Source of the DNA: Planctomycetota bacterium
GTDB taxonomy: Bacteria; Planctomycetota; Phycisphaerae; FEN-1346
Reading direction: 5' to 3'
Length of the DNA: 6,273 bases
NCBI GenBank assembly: GCA_026386995.1
Contig: JAPLMO010000248.1
Coordinates: 1-6,273, forward strand
The notes beneath the pieces are model-generated. The model did no database searches and was not told the DNA's origin. It saw only the letters and a list, made by a program, of their open reading frames with translations. Below, piece by piece: positions 1-4,328 of this stretch. Both the position numbers and the translations under genes were made by a program. The stretch's first letter is position 1; each line of letters begins with the position of its first letter.

Positions 1-2
1 CC

Positions 3-1793
3 CGCCAGGCCGTCGCCAACAATGCCAGGGAACTCAGCACGGTCAACTTCAGCGTCGCGGGCATCGCGCAGGGCAAAGACGAGGAGAAGAAACTGGCCGA
101 TTTCGTGCAGACCAACTACGGCTGGGCGCTTCAGGCCAACGCAACGGGCGGCGGTCCCGGCGCCGTCGGCCAGGCGACCGTGAACGTGGCCCCGTTAACG
201 CCGCCGACCGTTCAGATGACCAACGGGCAGGAGGTTAACACGCTTGCCCTGAGCGGCGCCAACACCTACACCGGCGCCGCCACTTTCAGCGGCGGCACGC
301 TGACCTTAGGCGGCACGGTGGTGCAGGCCGGAAATGCCAATGTCCCGGCGCCGCAGGGCCAAAAGAAGCAGGAGTCGCGGGGCAAGATGAAGCCGAACCC
401 CGCCAGCATCGTGCGCCAGTTCACGGAGAACCCGTTCCCCGACGTGGCCTCCAACAAGTTGGAGCAACTGGAGGTCATCGGCGTGGGCGGCGGCGGCAAG
501 GAAATCGGCGGATTCGAGAGCCTCGGCCAGGGCGGCCGCAGATTCTTCGCCCCCTGCGGCGAGTCGGAAGAGACCGTCAAGATCGTCTATATACTCGACC
601 GGTCCGGCAGCATGACCGACTCCATCGACTTCGTAAAATACGAACTCAAGCGCTCCATCAGCGAACTCTCAGGGGCCAAGGAATTCCACGTTATCTTTTA
701 CTCCTCCGGGCCGCCCGTCGAGATGCCGCCCCGCCGCCTCGTCAGCGCCACCGAACGCAACAAATGGTTGGCCTTCGAGTTCATCGACAGCGTGGTCGCC
801 CAAGGCGAGACCGACCCCTCGAAGGCCCTCGAAAGAGCGTTCGCCTGCAAACCCGACCTGATTTACCTTCTGACAGACGGCGAGTTCGGCCGCGCCATCG
901 TCGACCAGGTCAAACGCCTGAACGTTGGCGGCAGGGTAACCGTCCACACCATCAGTTTCCTCTATAAGACCGGCGAGGCTGTCCTGAAGCAGATCGCCCA
1001 GGAGAACAACGGAAACTACAAGTTCGTTTCCGAGCAAGACCTGGCCGGCCTGGGCGAAGGCCGGTCGCCGGCCGTTCCGGTTGTCGAGAAACCCCCAGCG
1101 CCCCCCCAGCCGCCGCCACCGCCCCAGCCTGTGGCGAGGCCGGCCGAAGATATTACCATCCAGATCACGAACGGGAACCTGGAGGTCACGAACGACGCCA
1201 CGGCCGCCGGCAACGTTGCGGCGGTCCTGAATCGGCTGCGGGCCAACCTGGGCCAGAGCGTGGCCCTCGCCTCGCGCAATATCTTCGTGGACCCCGGCGC
1301 AGCCCGCGCCGCGGGCATCGAGTGGAAGAATGGCGCCAACGGCGTGACGTACGCCGTGCTCGACGAGGGGCAACTGCTGAGCCTCATGGACATCGAGCAG
1401 AGGGTCTCCAACGACGCCAAGGCGGTCGCCCCGCAGGGCGACGTGCGGCAGGACACGGTCGTCGGCACGGCGGCGGCCCTGCCGAACGGCGCGACGGTCA
1501 ACATCGCCCGCGCCCTGGACAGGGGCAACACGTACTCTTATATCGGCAACGACGTTACGGTGGGCCACGACGACTACTTCCTGGTCAATAACGGCGGGTA
1601 CCTGACCGCGGTGAAGTCGGCCCGCATGCGCCACTGGACGGACGAGTCCGAGCCGGTGCGGTTCCCCGGCGTTCCGGCAGCCGTCGCGGTCCCCGTGGTG
1701 GGGCGAACGGTGAAATTCGAGAAGACGCTCGTTGATGCTAGCGATACCCTGGAACTGGCGGTTGACTACTCTTGGCAAGGAGATGAGAAATGA
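3..1793 (+). CDS. VWA-domain protein with PATR-like motif, 5'-truncated by window edge
   Basis: The frame is open from the first complete codon at position 3 to the TGA at 1791-1793, so about 596 residues are visible and the true start is upstream. A GTG at 105 is only an internal codon. Order of parts: an unassigned stretch (3-240); a single autotransporter-type beta-strand motif (243-314); a Gly-rich linker; a von Willebrand factor A domain (about 573-1043); a Pro-rich linker (about 1071-1146); and a C-terminal domain of about 215 residues. The VWA MIDAS motif is complete: DRSGS at 597-611, the Thr of GETDP at 810-812, and TDG at 873-881, so divalent-metal ligand binding is expected. VWA proteins usually mediate protein-protein contacts; the ligand cannot be read here. 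The C-terminal domain ends in a motif (FEKTLV ... VDYSW) also found at the end of the next gene's product. It overlaps that gene by four bases. Export is likely but unproven, because the N-terminus is missing. VWA call certain; cellular role unknown. Confidence 0.9.
   Translation, partial: RQAVANNARELSTVNFSVAGIAQGKDEEKKLADFVQTNYGWALQANATGGGPGAVGQATVNVAPLTPPTVQMTNGQEVNTLALSGANTYTGAATFSGGTLTLGGTVVQAGNANVPAPQGQKKQESRGKMKPNPASIVRQFTENPFPDVASNKLEQLEVIGVGGGGKEIGGFESLGQGGRRFFAPCGESEETVKIVYILDRSGSMTDSIDFVKYELKRSISELSGAKEFHVIFYSSGPPVEMPPRRLVSATERNKWLAFEFIDSVVAQGETDPSKALERAFACKPDLIYLLTDGEFGRAIVDQVKRLNVGGRVTVHTISFLYKTGEAVLKQIAQENNGNYKFVSEQDLAGLGEGRSPAVPVVEKPPAPPQPPPPPQPVARPAEDITIQITNGNLEVTNDATAAGNVAAVLNRLRANLGQSVALASRNIFVDPGAARAAGIEWKNGANGVTYAVLDEGQLLSLMDIEQRVSNDAKAVAPQGDVRQDTVVGTAAALPNGATVNIARALDRGNTYSYIGNDVTVGHDDYFLVNNGGYLTAVKSARMRHWTDESEPVRFPGVPAAVAVPVVGRTVKFEKTLVDASDTLELAVDYSWQGDEK
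243..314 (+). other. Autotransporter-associated beta-strand (PATR-like) motif inside the VWA protein
   Basis: The encoded segment begins LALSGANTYTGAATFSGG and continues TLTLGG. This is the consensus form of the passenger-associated transport repeat (L-x-L-x-G-x-N-T-Y-T-G-x-T-x-[hydrophobic]-x-x-G-x-L-x-L-G). That repeat is known from large secreted beta-helix passengers of proteobacterial autotransporters and is also frequent in planctomycetal and verrucomicrobial surface proteins. Only one copy is visible in this window and no C-terminal autotransporter barrel follows, because the protein instead continues into a VWA domain. More copies could lie upstream of the window. Confidence 0.75.
1777..1784 (+). 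promoter_or_regulatory. Ribosome binding site for the 679-residue exported protein
   Basis: AAGGAGAT sits within the last codons of the VWA gene. Seven bases separate the end of GGAG from the ATG at 1790. It supports the ATG at 1790 over the out-of-frame ATG at 1794 and indicates translational coupling across the ATGA overlap. Confidence 0.85.
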
Positions 1794-3829
1794 ATGCGAG
1801 TCGATGGATGTTGGCGGCGGCCGTCCTGGCGGCGGCGCTCCTCGTGGGCAGCGATGCGGCACGGGCCGAGCAGAAGACCCCGGCCCCGGACGGCCAGGGG
1901 CAGGTCGTCCTCCCGTGGGACGTCTTTAAGAAGATCACGGGCTACGATGAGGCCAAGGGCGGCCCGGGCGAGGCCGGCATGTTCACCCTCTCGTGGGAAG
2001 AGGTCGAGGGCCTCATCGGCATGAAAATCCAGAACATGGGCCAGGCGAAGGTCCGCATCCCGTGGCAGGAGTTCAAGGCCCTCCTCCAGTGGAGCATCGA
2101 GCAGAAGCAGAAAAACGTCGCGCCGCCGCCCACCGACTGGGCCATCACGGCCGCCGAGTACGCGGGCGACCTGACGAAAGACGGCGCCACCTTCACCGCA
2201 ACCTTCAAGGTCAACGTCCTGAAGGAGAAGGACTGGAAGGTTATTCCCATCCTTCCGGCGACCGTGGCCGTCCAGGACGTCACGTTGCCGGCCAACGCCT
2301 ACCTGCGCCTCAATGACGATACGCGGGTATACGAGGTCCTGACGACCGGCACGGGCGCGATGGAGTTCAAGGTGAAGTTCGCCGTCGCCGTGACCGAGCA
2401 GGCCGGCACGCTGGCGATGGGGTTTGACCGCGCGGCGTCGTCGACGTGCGTCCTGGACCTGAAGGTTGCCCAGACGGGCGTCGACATCGCCGTCCAGGGT
2501 GCCCAGGCGGTCGTGAAGAAAGAGGAGGGCGGGGCGACACGCGTGGTCGCGGCCCTCTCGGCCCAGCAGGTGGTGCGACTGTCTTGGGAGCGGGCGATTC
2601 CGGAGGCCGAGAAGGTGCCGCCGAAACTCTACGCCGAGACGCAGACCCTCGTGGCCGTCGGCGACGGCATCATCATCTGCCGCGAGAAAATCAACTTCAA
2701 CATCCTCCACACGGGCGTTCGCGTGCTGAAACTGAAGGTGCCCGACGGCGCGAGCATCCTTGAAGTCAAGGGCGACCGCGTCCGCGACTGGCGCGTGGTG
2801 CAGAACGAGTTGACGGTGGCCATGTCGAACGAGGTGATCGGCAATTACGTCCTCAACGTGACCTACGAGAAGCCGACCGCCGCGGCCGCCGCCGGCACGG
2901 CCGGGCTGCCGGTCCTCAGGACCGTGGACGTTGTGCGCGAGAAGGGGCATATCGGCGTGGTGGCCCTGGCCAACGTTGAACTCTCTGCGCCGAAACTGGA
3001 CGGCGCCACCGCCATCGACGTGCGCGAACTTCCGCCCGAGATGCTCGCCATGACCGCGCAGCCGATCCTCCTGGCGTTCCGGTACGTGACCGAAAAGTTC
3101 GACATTCCGCTGGCCATCAAGAAGCACGAGGACGTGAGCGTTCTTGTGACGCTCGTCGATTCCGGCGTCATCACAACGATGCAGACGATGGACGGGCGGC
3201 GGATCACTAAGGTGGTTTATAACGTCCGCAACAACCGCCAGCAGTTCCTGCGGCTGGCAATGCCCGAAGGCGTCGACATCTGGTCCGCCAGCGTCAGCGG
3301 CAAGTCCATCCGCCCCGCCAAGGACGAGCAGAATAGGATCCTGATACCGCTGGTCCGCTCCGAGGGCGCCTCCAGCGGCCTGGCGTCGTTCCCGGTCGAG
3401 ATCGTGTACGTTGAGAAGACCGCGGACGCCGCCAAGAAGGCCGAGCCGGCCGGCACGCTGCACATCCAACTGCCGCGCGCCAGCGAGCCTATCACGCACC
3501 TCATGGTGAACGTCTATCTGCCGTGCGAGGGCAAGTACACGCGGCCGTGGTCGAGCGAGCCGTGGATCGAAGGGCCGCTGACGGCCGTCAAGGAGTTCCG
3601 CCAGTTGATGGGCGGGCCGGGCCAACCGCCGGTGGACGCGCAGGCGGCGGTCAGTGCCATCCATGCGGCCGCGCAGGCGAAGGCCGATGCGACAACTGCC
3701 GCCGCCGGGGCGACGCCCATCCGCGTCAACCTGCCGATCGACGGGCAGTTGTTCCGGCTGGAGAAGATCCTCGTTCTTGACGAGCCGCTCTTCGTAGACG
3801 TGCACTACAGCGGGTGGGAAAAGAAGTAG
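1790..3829 (+). CDS. Exported beta-rich hypothetical protein, 679 aa, coupled to the VWA gene
   Basis: A complete gene, ATG at 1790 to TAG at 3827-3829. The N-terminus is a clear Sec signal peptide: Arg at residue 5, a hydrophobic Ala/Leu core at about residues 7-19, and a probable signal-peptidase I site after ARA at residue 26. No lipobox Cys or later membrane helix is visible, so the mature product should be periplasmic or secreted. Residues 39-101 hold three spaced copies of a short motif around Trp43, Trp69 and Trp92 (LPWDVFKKI, LSWEEVEGLI, IPWQEFKALL). The rest alternates short hydrophobic strands with charged turns, as in large beta-sandwich proteins of planctomycetes and other bacteria (for example the stretches following KLYAETQTLV and VRDWRVV). 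Residues about 625-655 are an Ala-rich segment before the last strand. The C-terminus resembles that of the VWA protein. I see no catalytic motif. Its tight coupling suggests it acts with the VWA protein, perhaps as a structural partner at the envelope; that is inference. The family has no function I can name. Confidence 0.93.
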   Translation: MNASRWMLAAAVLAAALLVGSDAARAEQKTPAPDGQGQVVLPWDVFKKITGYDEAKGGPGEAGMFTLSWEEVEGLIGMKIQNMGQAKVRIPWQEFKALLQWSIEQKQKNVAPPPTDWAITAAEYAGDLTKDGATFTATFKVNVLKEKDWKVIPILPATVAVQDVTLPANAYLRLNDDTRVYEVLTTGTGAMEFKVKFAVAVTEQAGTLAMGFDRAASSTCVLDLKVAQTGVDIAVQGAQAVVKKEEGGATRVVAALSAQQVVRLSWERAIPEAEKVPPKLYAETQTLVAVGDGIIICREKINFNILHTGVRVLKLKVPDGASILEVKGDRVRDWRVVQNELTVAMSNEVIGNYVLNVTYEKPTAAAAAGTAGLPVLRTVDVVREKGHIGVVALANVELSAPKLDGATAIDVRELPPEMLAMTAQPILLAFRYVTEKFDIPLAIKKHEDVSVLVTLVDSGVITTMQTMDGRRITKVVYNVRNNRQQFLRLAMPEGVDIWSASVSGKSIRPAKDEQNRILIPLVRSEGASSGLASFPVEIVYVEKTADAAKKAEPAGTLHIQLPRASEPITHLMVNVYLPCEGKYTRPWSSEPWIEGPLTAVKEFRQLMGGPGQPPVDAQAAVSAIHAAAQAKADATTAAAGATPIRVNLPIDGQLFRLEKILVLDEPLFVDVHYSGWEKK

Positions 3830-3851
3830 CGGCGGCGTAAGCGTATCGTCC

Positions 3852-3897
3852 ACATGAATCGCGCGGCGGGTCTCCCGACCCGCCGCGCAGTCCATGT
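3852..3897. repeat. Long GC-rich palindrome with symmetric internal loop (REP-like)
   Basis: The core is a perfect 12-bp stem (GCGCGGCGGGTC at 3861-3872 with its complement at 3877-3888) closed by a TCCC loop. Outside it, AATC and AGTC form a symmetric 4x4 unpaired loop, then ACATG (3852-3856) pairs with CATGT (3893-3897). It begins 22 bases after the stop codon of the upstream gene. No T-tract follows directly, so it is more likely a dispersed extragenic palindrome, or an aid to termination or RNA 3'-end stability, than a textbook terminator alone. Confidence 0.8.
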
Positions 3898-3920
3898 AGG
3901 GTGGGTGCTCTGCACCCACC
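3896..3920 (+). repeat. REP-like hairpin with 5' GTAG foot
   Basis: GTAG at 3896-3899 is followed at once by a perfect 9-bp stem, GGTGGGTGC (3900-3908) with GCACCCACC (3912-3920), and a TCT loop. CAT (3893-3895) can also pair with ATG (3921-3923), leaving GTAG as a bulge. A GTAG or similar tetranucleotide at the 5' foot of a hairpin is the hallmark of REP elements mobilised by REP-associated tyrosine (Y1) transposases. No such transposase gene is in the window. Assignment to a mobilised family is inference. Confidence 0.65.
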
Positions 3921-3928
3921 ATGTTTTT
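3900..3928 (+). terminator. Probable intrinsic terminator of the VWA operon
   Basis: The 9-bp GC-rich hairpin at 3900-3920 is followed after three bases (ATG) by TTTTT at 3924-3928. That matches a Rho-independent terminator for transcripts reading out of the 679-residue protein gene, 71 bases past its stop. The T-run is short and slightly displaced, so efficiency is uncertain. The same bases also form the REP-like element. Confidence 0.5.
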
Positions 3929-3949
3929 GCGCGTGAGTGCGGCTCTCCC

Positions 3950-3975
3950 GGGTGGCATGGCCACGCTGTTGCGTG
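3950..3975 (+). repeat. Left half of a split palindromic repeat, with left target-duplication copy
   Basis: GGGTGGCATGGC leads into CACGCTGTTGCGTG (3962-3975). The left arm CATGGCCACGC (3956-3966) has no full complement immediately downstream, only the inner GCGTG. Its full partner, GCGTGGCCATG, is at 4141-4151, beyond the inserted element. The upstream flank GGGTGGCATGG is the same as that of the intact copy on the other strand near 4199-4215. Confidence 0.75.
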
Positions 3976-4131
3976 AATCTGTCCGACAATTACTGGCCCA
4001 TAACCTGTTGTGGGGCAACGACTTATGGCTACGCTCGACAACGCCAACGCGTGGGGCGAAACCCCGGTCCTGCAAACCCATCGGATTCCCGTGCAACCAC
4101 GAGGTTCCGCGGCCGAATTATCGGACAGGCT
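3976..4131. mobile_element. 156-bp MITE-like insertion between inverted ends
   Basis: The ends are inverted repeats: AATCTGTCCGACAATTA at 3976-3992 and, read on the minus strand, AGCCTGTCCGATAATTC at 4131-4115, with 13 of 17 positions equal. A weaker match continues inward (GGCC, AACCT, GTGG on both sides). The element is flanked by identical 14-bp direct copies of CACGCTGTTGCGTG (3962-3975 and 4132-4145). Removing the element plus one copy restores a perfect 11-bp hairpin. It has no credible coding sequence, so it would be a non-autonomous element mobilised by a transposase elsewhere. A long duplication is in the range of some DDE families such as IS4-type elements (about 10-13 bp), but I do not recognise the ends and assign no family. 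Confidence 0.65.
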
Positions 4132-4152
4132 CACGCTGTTGCGTGGCCATGT
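4132..4152 (+). repeat. Right half of the split palindromic repeat, with right target-duplication copy
   Basis: CACGCTGTTGCGTG (4132-4145) continues into GCCATGT. The right arm GCGTGGCCATG (4141-4151) is the exact complement of the left arm at 3956-3966, while its own left side is replaced by the end of the inserted element. GCGTG-[GA]-CCATGT is also how the intact copy reads on the minus strand. Confidence 0.75.
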
Positions 4153-4182
4153 GCCCCCAACGGTACTTGTCGCGTCACTGCG

Positions 4183-4215
4183 ACATGGTCACGCAACAGC
4201 GTGACCATGCCACCC
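4183..4215 (-). repeat. Intact copy of the palindromic repeat, inverted orientation
   Basis: CATGGTCACGC (4184-4194) pairs perfectly with GCGTGACCATG (4199-4209) around an AACA loop (TGTT on the minus strand). On the minus strand the flank is GGGGTGGCATGG, matching the split copy at 3950-3960. The two stems differ by a compensating C/G to T/A pair, so base pairing is kept while sequence changes. It lies just upstream of the HEAT-repeat gene promoter. Confidence 0.75.
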
Positions 4216-4266
4216 CGCAGGGAACGGGGCGCTCCGGACTGAGCCCCCGGACGTCGTGCTTGTTTT

Positions 4267-4297
4267 TTGTCGATGCCGGTCCGGGCTTTGGTATAGT
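4267..4297 (+). promoter_or_regulatory. Extended -10 sigma70-type promoter of the HEAT-repeat gene
   Basis: TATAGT at 4292-4297 is preceded by TGG (4289-4291), giving the extended -10 form TGnTATAGT. A weak -35 candidate, TTGTCG at 4267-4272, is 19 bases upstream. The likely start of transcription is about 4304, leaving a short leader of about 25 bases before the ATG. No operator is recognisable apart from the palindrome at 4184-4209. Confidence 0.6.
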
Positions 4298-4316
4298 AGG
4301 GGCCGCCCAAACTTGC

Positions 4317-4322
4317 GAGGAG
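4317..4322 (+). promoter_or_regulatory. Ribosome binding site of the HEAT-repeat gene
   Basis: GAGGAG sits six bases before the ATG at 4329 and fixes that start. Confidence 0.85.
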
Positions 4323-4328
4323 ACTGTT

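Larger units (their letters stand above)
3830..4328. other. 499-bp gene-free spacer rich in palindromic repeats
   Basis: No convincing coding sequence is seen on either strand. From left to right it holds two adjacent strong hairpins (3852-3897 and 3900-3920), a split palindromic repeat with a 156-bp element between its halves (3950-4152), a small hairpin (TGTCGC at 4168-4173 with GCGACA at 4180-4185), an intact inverted copy of the palindrome (4183-4215), and the promoter and RBS of the HEAT-repeat gene. Open frames crossing this region are translations of the palindromes. Confidence 0.85.

Noticed and set aside
105..107. GTG as the start of the VWA gene
   Set aside because: The frame is open to the window edge with protein-like sequence (KKLADF just before it), and no Shine-Dalgarno lies at the right distance.
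669..1862. Antisense open frame (397 codons) opposite the VWA gene
   Set aside because: Shadow of the VWA gene, with biased composition; the plus strand carries the complete MIDAS motif.
4053..4065. GGGG-CGAAA-CCCC mini-hairpin inside the inserted element as a regulatory site
   Set aside because: A 4-bp stem is expected by chance in sequence of this composition.
1766..4096. Long antisense open frame (776 codons) opposite the exported-protein gene and the spacer
   Set aside because: It mirrors a real high-GC gene, its translation is Arg/His/Gly-rich without any domain, it runs through the palindromes, and it has no RBS. The plus-strand gene has a signal peptide, an RBS and sensible composition.
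4010..4204. Small open frame (64 codons) in the spacer
   Set aside because: It starts inside the inserted element and ends in the intact palindrome, so it is a translation of repeats; no RBS.
3962..4209. CRISPR array from the repeated CACGC-TGTT-GCGTG units
   Set aside because: Only three copies, unequal spacing, one inverted, and no cas genes. An insertion into a palindrome explains them better.
4233..4268. Intrinsic terminator from TCCGG/CCGGA followed by T6
   Set aside because: Only a 5-bp stem with a 9-base loop, and the T-tract is 11 bases away; it lies just upstream of a promoter.
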